From assembly GCF_003987065.1 (NCBI RefSeq), contig NZ_PIPY01000004.1:163318-227317 (forward strand): a DNA stretch of 64,000 nucleotides. Reading direction: 5' to 3'. The position numbers and the translations under genes were made by a program. Every line of letters begins with the position of its first letter. Positions within the stretch are counted from its first letter, which is position 1. Source of the DNA: Pseudidiomarina insulisalsae. Its GTDB lineage: Bacteria; Pseudomonadota; Gammaproteobacteria; Enterobacterales; Alteromonadaceae. The notes beneath the pieces are model-generated. The model worked only from the letters and a program-made list of their open reading frames with translations, searched no databases and had not been told where the DNA came from. Positions 7,751 through 15,903 of this stretch are shown here, in pieces.

Positions 7751-9775
7751 TTAAGCTACCGTGGCTAAAAAACCGATGGCGTTATTATGGCGATGATCAA
7801 GGAGCGTTGGCAGTCGTGCCATATCGCCATGCAAGCGGCATTGGCGTAGTGCTTGTATCAGCTGCTGCGGCGTTGCACTGCAATGGCTTGGTAATGCAAT
7901 AGGGGTTAAGTTGTTGGCTTTAGCAAAGCGGTTGGCGAATGGCTGCAATTGGTGGTGATTCCAGGGCTTAAGCTCGAGCGTGACGTCACAGGCATCGCTC
8001 AGCAAACGATAGTTCTGCAAACATTGGCTACTGCTGACGGTCATCACCAGCGGTGGAGCGAAGTTGCGCACGCGCTCTGCGAACCACCGATAAAAGATTT
8101 CTGGATTAGTGAGCATGCGCTCTGTCGCTATGAGCACTTGGTCGATTTCATCAAAAACTATCATTTCGTTACGGCGCGCAGCATGTTCGAACATGCTTTC
8201 GATCGCTGCGGTAAATTCCATGCCAGGGATACTCATTAAATCAGTCGCATGAAAGAAGCGTGTGCTTTGGTTCCGTTCGAAACAGAGGTAACGAGCCAGT
8301 GCGGATTTACCGGTGCCGCTAACACCTTGCAAAAGAACACGGATGTTGCGAGCGTGCTGACACTCGTTAGCAATGTATTCAAGTTTCAACTGACCGCTCG
8401 CGTGACAAGAACTCAGGTCAAAGCTACCGAGCTCATTACTATACCAATTCGGTGTAGACGGAAAATATAAATCGAGCATCTTTTCAGTGGTGAGCCCGCT
8501 ACTTTTGGTACGCTCCGCTAATTTTTTGATTCGCTCAACTTCGGCGGGTGTACTGATGCGTTGCGAAGCGATAGCATGAATTCGTTCGCTACTGACAGCG
8601 TGCTCAGCTAGGGCGCTGTTCATCATTTTCACGCGATTACGATAGTCAAGAGAGGGCATTTTCAACACGTAATCGAAACGGCGCAAAAAGGACATATCAA
8701 ACTCGTGAACTGTATTACATACCCAAAACGTGGTTGTTTTACGCTGCTCTAATGTTTGATTGATCCAGCCTTTACGCTTGTTCTCGTTTTTGCGTTCGTT
8801 AAGAACGTCCTCGACCTCATCGAAGAGAATATGACTTGTAGGCAAGCAGGCAAGCATATTGGCTAAGCGCACGTATTCGCCGAGTCGGTAGCTTTGATTA
8901 TTTTCTTTCTTGGAATCTGGGCAAATTACCGGCACATCGTAAAGTTTTCCACCTACCGATGCCGATAACGCTTTGGCTAACTCGGTTTTACCCGAGCCTG
9001 GTGCGCCGACAAATAGTACCGAAAGCGGGTTGCCATCATTCGTGGCACTCTCGATACATGCTTGCAATAACTGCAACTCATCACCGAGGTGCTGATAGTC
9101 GGCAATACTCAGTTTTGCTGGCGTACTCTGCACCAGTACTCCCGCCAGCATATCATCGTCAATAGAGCGACACGTCATGATGCAATGTGAAATAGCCTCG
9201 TGCATTCGGAAGCGGTCGCAGGGGGAAGTCGCAATTGAGAATACTGACGGTCCGGTTAGGTGCATTTGCACTATTGTCGAATCATCGCCACTAAGTTTAT
9301 CGAACAGTGAGTGATCGATTCCGATAATCTGCGAGATAATGTCTGCCTGTGACTCGTCGCAAAAGGTACGATCAATGAACTCAAGCATCGCGCTTATCAA
9401 GCGTGAGTTTGAACAGAAAAATGCCATCACTATGAGGCGATATTCGTTTTCATCTAAGTCGAGTTGCTTCTGTAATGCCCGCGCACCCAATACTTCAGGG
9501 ATTCGAGGCGCCCAATTGACCGTACTGTCGTTGCCAAACTCCACGAGCTTGTCAAGTAGGTCCTTCTGAAAACCGTAGAGGCGGACTAAATGCTGCACGC
9601 GCATACGCAAAGCCTCTTTAGTTTCGTCGTTACCACTGAGATGAAAGCATCGGGCCAACCAGAAAAAGCTCAGCGGCAACCATTCATGCTCAAAACCGTG
9701 ACGACGTGCTATTGAAGTATCAATAGGCAGTTCAGGCAGAGCTACAGACAGAGCGAAGCGAGGATAAGTAGACAT
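7751..9775 (-). CDS. Tandem AAA+ ATPase
   Basis: 674 residues with two AAA+ modules after a ~210-residue N-terminal domain. Module 1: Walker A GAPGSGKTEL at ~257, Walker B HILFDEVEDV at ~313, with an arginine-finger-like FLRRFDYVL. Module 2: Walker A GVSGTGKSAL at ~484 and Walker B MIVFDEIDQV at ~535. The arrangement recalls double-ring remodelling ATPases, but I see no protease or nuclease domain. The start at 9775 is chosen over an in-frame one 123 bp upstream because GGGA stands six bases before it and the extension is Cys-rich and unlikely. It is separated by 22 bp from the oppositely oriented nuclease-helicase. The target is unknown. Confidence 0.8.
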   Translation of the reverse strand: MSTYPRFALSVALPELPIDTSIARRHGFEHEWLPLSFFWLARCFHLSGNDETKEALRMRVQHLVRLYGFQKDLLDKLVEFGNDSTVNWAPRIPEVLGARALQKQLDLDENEYRLIVMAFFCSNSRLISAMLEFIDRTFCDESQADIISQIIGIDHSLFDKLSGDDSTIVQMHLTGPSVFSIATSPCDRFRMHEAISHCIMTCRSIDDDMLAGVLVQSTPAKLSIADYQHLGDELQLLQACIESATNDGNPLSVLFVGAPGSGKTELAKALSASVGGKLYDVPVICPDSKKENNQSYRLGEYVRLANMLACLPTSHILFDEVEDVLNERKNENKRKGWINQTLEQRKTTTFWVCNTVHEFDMSFLRRFDYVLKMPSLDYRNRVKMMNSALAEHAVSSERIHAIASQRISTPAEVERIKKLAERTKSSGLTTEKMLDLYFPSTPNWYSNELGSFDLSSCHASGQLKLEYIANECQHARNIRVLLQGVSGTGKSALARYLCFERNQSTRFFHATDLMSIPGMEFTAAIESMFEHAARRNEMIVFDEIDQVLIATERMLTNPEIFYRWFAERVRNFAPPLVMTVSSSQCLQNYRLLSDACDVTLELKPWNHHQLQPFANRFAKANNLTPIALPSHCSATPQQLIQALRQCRLHGDMARLPTLLDHRHNNAIGFLATVA

Positions 9776-9981
9776 AGCGTTCCCTTTCATATTGCGATTG
9801 GTGCATCCTATACAGCCTGTGTGACACAATACGTCAGGCAAGCTCGTTTCAAGCTGGCTGGGTTTGAAAAAGCTAACGACTTCTGTAAACTTAAACATTG
9901 AATCGCATCACAAGAATAATTTTTAAATCAAGACCTTGTGAAGCTCAAACGGAATTTAATAACCACAAAATGGAGTGATTT

Positions 9982-10296
9982 ATGAAGTACTACATGCCTG
10001 CTTTTGCGCTTGCCAGTGCACTATTGATGACCGGTTGTGCAACAACCAGTCCTTGGGACGGTGTTCCATACCAAGAGCGCCAAGAATGGAGAACCATTGG
10101 TATGGAGCCATACGCAGCAAAGCAATTACGATCGAGCGGGTTCGCTCCTGAGGATGTTCGAGCTTGGGTTCAGTACGGGATCAATTCACCTCAAGTAATT
10201 ATTAGCTGGTACCGGGCGGGCTTTTCTGCCGAACAAACATCTAAATGGTTGGCGAAAGGTCTTACTCTTCGCGAAGCTATTGAGCTAACTTCTTAA
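9982..10296 (+). CDS. Small lipoprotein
   Basis: 104 residues. A signal peptide ends in the lipobox LLMTGC, so the mature protein starts at Cys19 and is lipid-anchored. The remainder carries two related short segments (YAAKQLRSSGFAPEDVRAW and AEQTSKWLAKGLTLREA) separated by GINSPQVIISWYRAGF, suggesting repeated helical units. Ribosome site GGAGTG precedes the ATG. I do not recognise the family. A downstream open stretch in another frame may be its lost C-terminus (next entry). Confidence 0.7.
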   Translation: MKYYMPAFALASALLMTGCATTSPWDGVPYQERQEWRTIGMEPYAAKQLRSSGFAPEDVRAWVQYGINSPQVIISWYRAGFSAEQTSKWLAKGLTLREAIELTS

Positions 10297-10483
10297 ACAA
10301 AAATCTAGATTCCGAAAAGATATTCGGATCGCACAAACCGTTAATGCTCCTGACTCAAGAGACGAGCTGGAAGCGTTCAAGCATGTTTTCTCGAAAGTTA
10401 ATGGCAGGGGTAAACTCTCACCGGCTGCAAAGGAAAGTTTCCCAACCCTATGCGTCACGCTCTGTCGCGTCTATAGTTTATGA
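10289..10483 (+). other. Open stretch without start codon; possible frameshifted extension
   Basis: After the lipoprotein stop, a different frame stays open for 65 codons with no ATG, GTG or TTG start, and reads plausibly (for example DSRDELEAFKHVFSKVNG). A single frameshift near 10289-10296 would join it to the lipoprotein. The stretch also contains the dyad TCCGAA-N6-TTCGGA (10311-10328). Either it is a decayed gene end or simple non-coding DNA. Confidence 0.25.
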
Positions 10484-10556
10484 ATGAGTAAGAGCTTTAA
10501 CCAGCAACTTCGAAATTCATTGCACTTTTAGCGAAATAAAGCGACGTGAGGGACCT

Positions 10557-10826
10557 ATGAGCGATATTAAGTACACCGACGAGCAACTCGATAATATGTT
10601 TGAGCGTTTTAACCGCGCGATGTTTGACGTTGACCCGATGAATACCTGTTGTGGTGAAAACGAGTGCTATGAAGAGTACGCGCGCATCGCCGATGCAGCG
10701 GTGAACTATGTGCTTGAGGGCCACACCAGACGTGAGGCGATTGCACAGGCGTTAAAAGACAGCTTTGAGGAGCTGGTTGAGCCGCAGCAGGTCGATGCGG
10801 TCATGATGGCGTTAGAAGCAAGATAG
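10557..10826 (+). CDS. Small hypothetical protein
   Basis: 89 residues, soluble and acidic, probably mostly helical (YTDEQLDNMFERFNRAMF; EYARIADAAVNYVLEGHT). It contains a C-C-x4-C arrangement (NTCCGENEC) that could bind a metal or be incidental. GUG/AUG context GAGGGACCTATG gives a good ribosome site. It is followed at once by a strong hairpin terminator. Family not recognised; the even composition and neat end make it a likely real gene. Confidence 0.6.
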   Translation: MSDIKYTDEQLDNMFERFNRAMFDVDPMNTCCGENECYEEYARIADAAVNYVLEGHTRREAIAQALKDSFEELVEPQQVDAVMMALEAR

Positions 10827-10856
10827 CGTACCTCAAGCACGTTGGCTTGAGGTACG
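10827..10856. terminator. Hairpin terminator between convergent genes
   Basis: A perfect 11-bp stem (CGTACCTCAAG with its complement) and an 8-base loop lie between the stop of the 89-residue gene and the stop of the GNA1162-like lipoprotein. T tracts are weak, so it may act bidirectionally with help from Rho or as an RNA-end stabiliser. Confidence 0.65.
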
Positions 10857-10864
10857 TCTGAGAC

Positions 10865-11554
10865 TTACTCGGGTTGTACTTCTTTAGCGGCGTCTTGCGC
10901 CACTTTTTGGTAGTAAGCCTGATAGGTCGGGCTGTAAGGGCCTGGCGGTAAAGCAGTGCCGATGCCGTTAAAAACCTGGCCATTGGCGGTGCGCGTCAGC
11001 GGCAGGTAATTAGGTGCCAAGCGTTCGACCGCTGCAGTAATTGCCATGGCGATTAGATCAGCAAGCGGGTGGCCGGTGCTGTTTTGCTGTTGCGGTGAGT
11101 AGGCCAGTTGTTTACGGGCTTGCCACAGCTGTTGGCCCTGAGCGTTGACAATACGATACTCAAAGTCAACCCGCGTGGTGGTAGCCAGTAAAATATACTC
11201 CGACGTCCACTCGTGAATGGTCACGTACAAAATACTGTCGGCACCGAAAAGTGCTGCCAGATTCTCGGCGGGCGCGGCATGAACTTCTGCCGGCTCGTAA
11301 TAGCCTTCGCTTTCAAGCAGGGTTTTTACGGTGTTCACCGGAAAGGTGTAATAGCCTTTTTCTGCCAGCGCGAAGGGCAGGGTGGCCAACACTGAAGTAG
11401 GTGCCTGTACGTCAATCACTTCATTTTTTACCGGCACGATCAGCATCGATTTTAACCGGGCCTGATGCAGCGGCTCCAGATAGCTGGTGTCCGGTTTGCT
11501 GGCACACGCACTGACGATAAGGCTGATGAAGAAAACAAAACATAGCTTTTTCAT
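10865..11554 (-). CDS. DUF799 / GNA1162-like lipoprotein
   Basis: 229 residues with a signal peptide and lipobox VSACA, Cys at ~17. It matches the DUF799 family (Neisseria GNA1162): MLIVPVKNEVIDVQAPTSVL, then GYYTFPV and GADSILYVTIHEW. The family is an outer-membrane-associated lipoprotein with a TolB-N/ABC-like fold. It is last in a four-lipoprotein operon with CsgG-like, PEGA-like and DUF4810 proteins, an arrangement also known in Neisseria. Its ATG overlaps the preceding stop by one base (TAATG). Precise function is unknown; transport or envelope assembly is inferred. Confidence 0.82.
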   Translation of the reverse strand: MKKLCFVFFISLIVSACASKPDTSYLEPLHQARLKSMLIVPVKNEVIDVQAPTSVLATLPFALAEKGYYTFPVNTVKTLLESEGYYEPAEVHAAPAENLAALFGADSILYVTIHEWTSEYILLATTTRVDFEYRIVNAQGQQLWQARKQLAYSPQQQNSTGHPLADLIAMAITAAVERLAPNYLPLTRTANGQVFNGIGTALPPGPYSPTYQAYYQKVAQDAAKEVQPE

Positions 11555-11925
11555 TATTCAGCACCTCCAACGACCTGTGTCTGGCGTGCTTTAATGTTGG
11601 TGATTAAAGTTCCCATCAGAATACGACTCTCGGGCCAGGTGGCATATTCCAGTTCATAAAAACGGAGTGCTGCGGTCACATCGCCGCGCTCCAACATGAA
11701 GGTGCCGGCCTCAGCAAACAAACCGGGTGCCAGAGGTTTTTTCTTACCTTGAGCTTCATTGACAAACTCAAAGTAATAGCCCAGCATCTCTTCTTTTACT
11801 TCAGGCTCATGAAAATACGTAAACAACGTTTCTTCGTAGTTGCCCCACTGGTAAAGGTGATTGTTAGTGGCGCAGCCTGACAGCACCAGCAAGCTGAGCG
11901 CGACGGTTAACTTTCTAAATTCCAT
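11554..11925 (-). CDS. DUF4810 lipoprotein
   Basis: 123 residues. The lipobox is VLSGCA; the mature part begins TNNHLYQWGNYEETLFTY, characteristic of DUF4810, and continues with a TPR-like helical segment (GDVTAALRFYELEYATWPES). The start at 11925 is chosen because GGAG lies seven bases upstream and the signal peptide starts there; a longer frame reaching 12009 would run inside the neighbouring gene. It sits between the PEGA-like and GNA1162-like lipoproteins, and the three likely work together at the inner face of the outer membrane. Confidence 0.82.
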   Translation of the reverse strand: MEFRKLTVALSLLVLSGCATNNHLYQWGNYEETLFTYFHEPEVKEEMLGYYFEFVNEAQGKKKPLAPGLFAEAGTFMLERGDVTAALRFYELEYATWPESRILMGTLITNIKARQTQVVGGAE

Positions 11926-11926
11926 T

Positions 11927-12232
11927 TTAAATCTCCAGCGTACGGTGTGTGGCTTCGCTAAAATAGATGCGTTGCGAGTAGATGACCTGGCCATTGCGGC
12001 GTACTTCAATTAAATGCTCGCCTGGCACCAGTTCAACAGCCCGCTCCGGGTAGCTGTATTGCTCAAGCGCACCGAAAGAAACTCCGTCGACCCAGAGTTC
12101 CAGTCCAGCGCTATTTGCAACTTTAAAGTTTGCGGTAGGTGCGTCATTGACCACTTCGGTCATGCGGGTTGGCTGTTTCGCGCAGGCAATCAGCGTCAGC
12201 GCCATTACTGCCGAAATAATTAGCTTGTTCAT
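11927..12232 (-). CDS. Small PEGA-like lipoprotein
   Basis: 101 residues with lipobox TLIACA. The mature region (LELWVDGVSFGALEQY ... LVPGEHLIEVRRNGQVIY) has the beta-strand pattern of PEGA-type domains found on surface-layer or envelope proteins. The ATG overlaps the CsgG-like stop as ATGA, so translation is coupled. It appears to be an accessory subunit of the CsgG/GNA1162 lipoprotein set. Confidence 0.72.
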   Translation of the reverse strand: MNKLIISAVMALTLIACAKQPTRMTEVVNDAPTANFKVANSAGLELWVDGVSFGALEQYSYPERAVELVPGEHLIEVRRNGQVIYSQRIYFSEATHRTLEI

Positions 12233-13203
12233 TCAGTTACCTCAACAACTTCCAAAGCGGCCAATTCGTAGCCAGTTAATGAGCCAGAGGTGACGGTTGC
12301 GGCGGCACCTTGATCGGTCTCGGTGGTGCCAAACAAACTTTGCACGCGTATCTCTGCAACTTTTTCACCGGGTAGGGTAATGGTCGCGCCGGTGGTAGAT
12401 GACTTCACACGCTGGCCCTTGGTCATCACGTTAAAACGCATGCCCGGTTTTACTCCCTGAGCTTCGCCGCCACTTATGTAGACCAGGTTATTTTCAAAGG
12501 CCAGAACGTCAGCACTCCACGGACGCTCAAGCAATGCCTGCGTCATCTTTTCGACGGCAGCGTTCACGGCGGCACCAATGGCACGATCATTCAAACTGCC
12601 GTCATAGCCTGCGACTGAACCAAAGCCCATGGTGCGAGACTGTTCTAACGACGAGCTGCCAGTGCCGGAAAACGAAGCGATAACTTGCCCGGTGCGCGTA
12701 TCGACCAGACGCAAATCAACGGTGGCTGTCGCTTCTTGTTTGGCGCTACTCGAGAGAAATCCTCGCTCACCCGTGGTCGCGCGTCCAAATTCAGTCAGTG
12801 AACCGATAACCAGGGTATCGACGCCGACCAAATCATTGGTTTGTTGAGTCAGCTGTTGCTCGGCAAGAATGGCGTTCATATCTGGCCGCTCAAAAATCAT
12901 AAAGTGCTGGGTATTGGCCACCGCCTGGGTAAACATGTCAGAGATTTTCTGATCGTGAATGCCTTGTACGGCTTCGCGTAGCAGGCTACGACCGTAGTTG
13001 GTTTCGTTACTGAGACGGCCGACGGCGAGCTTGCGTTTTAACCCGAGTGTGACCGGCTGGCTTTCCAGCATGGTTTGCTGTGCCTGTAGCTGCTCGGCTT
13101 TGTTAACCGGAGCGGTTTGCGTTTGCGGTTGTGGCGACTGACTGGCACAACCAGCAAGAACAAGCGCCGCTGCTGTGGCGCTTAACTTCATTATTAGTTT
13201 CAT
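12229..13203 (-). CDS. CsgG/HfaB-family lipoprotein
   Basis: 324 residues; lipobox VLAGCA near residue 19. The body follows CsgG/HfaB: KRKLAVGRLSNETNYG, FMIFERPDMNAILAEQ, VDTLVIGSLTEFG, AKQEATATVDLRLVDT and GAAVNAAVEKMTQALL, with an extra C-terminal beta domain (residues ~230-324). CsgG forms an outer-membrane secretion pore for curli, but no csgA/csgB/csgE/csgF is present, so this is probably the separate CsgG-like component of the GNA1162/DUF4810 system. AAGGA lies six bases before the ATG. First gene of the operon. Confidence 0.85.
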   Translation of the reverse strand: MKLIMKLSATAAALVLAGCASQSPQPQTQTAPVNKAEQLQAQQTMLESQPVTLGLKRKLAVGRLSNETNYGRSLLREAVQGIHDQKISDMFTQAVANTQHFMIFERPDMNAILAEQQLTQQTNDLVGVDTLVIGSLTEFGRATTGERGFLSSSAKQEATATVDLRLVDTRTGQVIASFSGTGSSSLEQSRTMGFGSVAGYDGSLNDRAIGAAVNAAVEKMTQALLERPWSADVLAFENNLVYISGGEAQGVKPGMRFNVMTKGQRVKSSTTGATITLPGEKVAEIRVQSLFGTTETDQGAAATVTSGSLTGYELAALEVVEVTE

Positions 13204-13280
13204 TGCAGTTCCTTGTAGTTTGAACTGCGTAAGTTTATCTAAATGTTGATAAAGAATTAATATTTATTTTTCTTTTATTT

Positions 13281-14042
13281 TCAATGGCCTATTTTGCGTC
13301 GCATCAACCGCAGATAAGTGCGCGGAGCAACCCGGTAAAGCAAGCTGGCAAGGTAGGTGAAGCGGTCGGGAAACAGGCGCTGCTGGTCGCGCTTAATGGC
13401 ACGCAGTATCCGCTGGGTCATCCATTGCGCGGTGTGCACGTTGCCAATGGTGCTGCGTGGGTGCTGGGCCAAGCCACCCTTACCGTTCAGGGCGTTTTGT
13501 TCGATAGTGGTGGCAAGAAAGCTCGGATAAACCATGAGCAGGCTGACGTCCTCTAACATTTCCGCGCGCAGTGTTTCAAAGTACTGATGCAGGGCGGCTT
13601 TGGCGGCACAGTAACCGGCGCGCTCGGCAACGGGCATCCAGCCCGCCATGGAGCCAATGGTGATGATTTTGCCGTTGCTGCGTTGGAGCAGGGGCAGCAA
13701 GGCTTGCGTCAGTTGCACTGGCGCAAGGTAGTCGACCTCCATAACTTTACGTAGCACATCGGGATGGGTCTCGGCGGCGGCAGAGCGGTGCGTAATGCCG
13801 GCATTATTAAATAGCAGGTGAAGCGCTGGCAGCTGATTCAGCTCTTCTATGCAGGCCATCAACGCTGCTGTATCGGTCACATCCAGGCAATAAATTTGCA
13901 CATCAGCGAAGCCACTGCTGCACTCTTTCAGCGCCGCGCCGTCACGATCAAGAAGTATCAGCTGATGCGTTTCACTAAGCGCCCGGGCAAGCTCCAGACC
14001 CAGCCCTGACGCAGCGCCGGTAATAAGGGCGGTGGGCTTCAT
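13281..14042 (-). CDS. Short-chain dehydrogenase/reductase
   Basis: 253 residues, classical SDR: cofactor loop TGAASGLG at residues ~8-15, NNAG at ~85-88, catalytic Ser in TIGSMAG and the YxxxK pair in YCAAKAAL. Asp at the end of beta-2 (ILLDRDG) suggests NAD(H) preference. Last of four overlapping genes (4-bp ATGA overlap with the epimerase), so it probably reduces or oxidises an intermediate in the same lipid- or sterol-like pathway as the monooxygenase; substrate not deducible. Confidence 0.88.
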   Translation of the reverse strand: MKPTALITGAASGLGLELARALSETHQLILLDRDGAALKECSSGFADVQIYCLDVTDTAALMACIEELNQLPALHLLFNNAGITHRSAAAETHPDVLRKVMEVDYLAPVQLTQALLPLLQRSNGKIITIGSMAGWMPVAERAGYCAAKAALHQYFETLRAEMLEDVSLLMVYPSFLATTIEQNALNGKGGLAQHPRSTIGNVHTAQWMTQRILRAIKRDQQRLFPDRFTYLASLLYRVAPRTYLRLMRRKIGH

Positions 14043-15004
14043 GTCGAGGCCTCTTTGGCTTGTTTTGCCGCGCGCACCACCTCGGGATGATGCTGCAGGT
14101 AAAACTCGAACACCTCGCGACTGGTTTTTGCGGGCAGGTAACCGAATTCAAGCTTAAGGGCGGTATTATCAAGTACCGGGCGATAGCGCAAAAAGTCGAG
14201 CTGCTCGGCGCTGTACTGGGTGAGACCTAAGCGGTGGCCGACCCGTAGTGCCCAGCGTAGCAACCATGCCGATAGCACCAGCAACGGCTTATTCAGGCGT
14301 TGCGCGATGTCAGCAATTGGCATGGCGCCGTCACCCGCCAGATTAAACATACCGATCTTACTGTGGGTAACGCCACGATAAATAATATCAATTACATCCT
14401 GGTCCCAAATAAAGACAAAGGGCGAGGGCGCGCCTTTAATTGCCAGCAGGCGTTTGCGCTTAAAAAGGTCGGTGATTTGGTTGTCGGTATGGGCGCCTAA
14501 GATGGTACCGGGGCGCAGAACTAATTGCTGCAGTTGAGGATGATACGCGCGGTACTCTGCCAACAACTCCTCGACCTTGCGTTTATGGTAGCTATACGCA
14601 AACGCCTTGTTGCCTCGTAAGGTGTCGGTTTCGCGCAGCCACTCAGGGTTGTCGGCATGATACCCGTAGGCGGCGCCGCTACTGGTCACGGTCAGGTGTT
14701 GCACACCGGCGTGCAGACAGGCCTGCAATACGTTGCGGGTACCATTCACGTCAATGTCGAAATCGCGCTCACGGTCGCTGCTGGCTTGCAAGACACTGGC
14801 AAGGTGCACGACATGGCTCACCCGGTGTTGCTGCAATAACGCAGCGAGGGCAGGGTCGCGGATATCCATTTCATAAAACTTATAGCCCTGCTGCTGCGTG
14901 GCAGCGCGGCGGATATCAATGCCAATCACGTCGTGCTCTACGGTTAGCTTACGAACCAGCGCCTGGCCCAGATAGCCTTCACTGCCAGTAATTAAAATGG
15001 TCAC
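14039..15004 (-). CDS. NAD-dependent epimerase/dehydratase family protein
   Basis: 321 residues, extended SDR with TGSEGYLG at residues 6-13, Asp at the end of beta-2 (VIGIDIRR), VVHLAS, VTSSGAAYG and a YSYHKRK catalytic Tyr/Lys pair. The C-terminal ~100 residues form the variable substrate domain. Overlaps the transporter gene upstream and the SDR gene downstream by four bases each. It resembles the sterol or sugar-modifying branch of the family; the substrate is unknown. Confidence 0.87.
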   Translation of the reverse strand: MTILITGSEGYLGQALVRKLTVEHDVIGIDIRRAATQQQGYKFYEMDIRDPALAALLQQHRVSHVVHLASVLQASSDRERDFDIDVNGTRNVLQACLHAGVQHLTVTSSGAAYGYHADNPEWLRETDTLRGNKAFAYSYHKRKVEELLAEYRAYHPQLQQLVLRPGTILGAHTDNQITDLFKRKRLLAIKGAPSPFVFIWDQDVIDIIYRGVTHSKIGMFNLAGDGAMPIADIAQRLNKPLLVLSAWLLRWALRVGHRLGLTQYSAEQLDFLRYRPVLDNTALKLEFGYLPAKTSREVFEFYLQHHPEVVRAAKQAKEAST

Positions 15005-15903
15005 GACAGGTCTCCTAAGGCTGAGGTGATTGCTGCGCGCCGGTCACGCCACTGCCAGTAGAGCGCCAGGCCAAGACCGGAGATTAAGTGCCAGATCCCC
15101 CAGGCAGCGGCAATGACTGCCATGGCCATCTGCTCAGAGAAATAGGTAAAGATAATTCCCAGTCCCAGCCCTGAGTTTTGCAGTCCGACTTCCAGCGTAA
15201 TGGCACGGCGCTCAGGTCGGGCGACGCCCAGCAATCGCGCCGCGCCCCAGCCCAAACCTAATGCCAGGGTGTTGTGCACAATAACGGCCAGTAAAAAGAC
15301 GCTAGCGCCGGCAATAAAAGCTTGCCAGTTCAGGGCCAGAGCAATCACGACAAAGCCTATCAGTGCCAGCAGCGAAACCAGCCGGAAAAAGTCTTCACTA
15401 TGCCGGGCAAAGCGCGGAAACTTTTGTGCGCAGATAAGCCCCAGTATTAGCGGTAGCGCCAGTACCAGTAGCACAATGGTCAGCATATCAGTCGCCGAGA
15501 CAGAAATTTGTTGCAAAAGCGCGTCGGTATGCGGATTTAAGCTGGCGTAAAACATAAAGTTAAACGGCGTGAGCAGGGTTGCCATTAAGCTCGCAATGCC
15601 GGTCATACTCACCGACATCGCAGCGTTACCATTGCCCAGAAAGGTCATAATATTTGAGAAACTACCACCGGGGCAGCAACTGACTAAAAGCAGACCCAGC
15701 GCGACTTCGGCGGGCATGGGGATGAGCGTAATCGCAATAAAGGTAAAAAATGGCAGCAGCACGAACTGCGCGGCCAGGCCAATCAGCGGCGCTTTTGGCT
15801 GGGTCAGTACCCGTTTGAAGTCAGCTGCGGTGAGGCTCAGCGCGATGCCAAACATCATAAACGCCAGAATGCTGTTTAAGATAAGCAACGCGGTCGCCGA
15901 CAT
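15001..15903 (-). CDS. Bile acid:sodium symporter family transporter
   Basis: 300 residues with about ten hydrophobic segments. Family signatures include GIALSLTAADFKRVL at the N-terminus, CCPGGSFSNIMTFLGNGN (crossover motif with Asn) and ITLEVGLQNSGLGLGI (second crossover). Members move organic anions such as bile acids or 2-keto acids with Na+ across the inner membrane. Placed between a flavin monooxygenase and two dehydrogenases, it may import the substrate of that pathway. Adjacent genes overlap by one and four bases. Confidence 0.9.
   Translation of the reverse strand: MSATALLILNSILAFMMFGIALSLTAADFKRVLTQPKAPLIGLAAQFVLLPFFTFIAITLIPMPAEVALGLLLVSCCPGGSFSNIMTFLGNGNAAMSVSMTGIASLMATLLTPFNFMFYASLNPHTDALLQQISVSATDMLTIVLLVLALPLILGLICAQKFPRFARHSEDFFRLVSLLALIGFVVIALALNWQAFIAGASVFLLAVIVHNTLALGLGWGAARLLGVARPERRAITLEVGLQNSGLGLGIIFTYFSEQMAMAVIAAAWGIWHLISGLGLALYWQWRDRRAAITSALGDLS

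Noticed and set aside
1..9775. Prophage
   Set aside because: No structural, integrase, lysis or packaging genes; the genes present fit an accessory island instead.
12229..13203. Curli secretion gene csgG
   Set aside because: The family match is real but no csgA, csgB, csgE or csgF accompanies it; the neighbours are DUF4810 and GNA1162-like instead.
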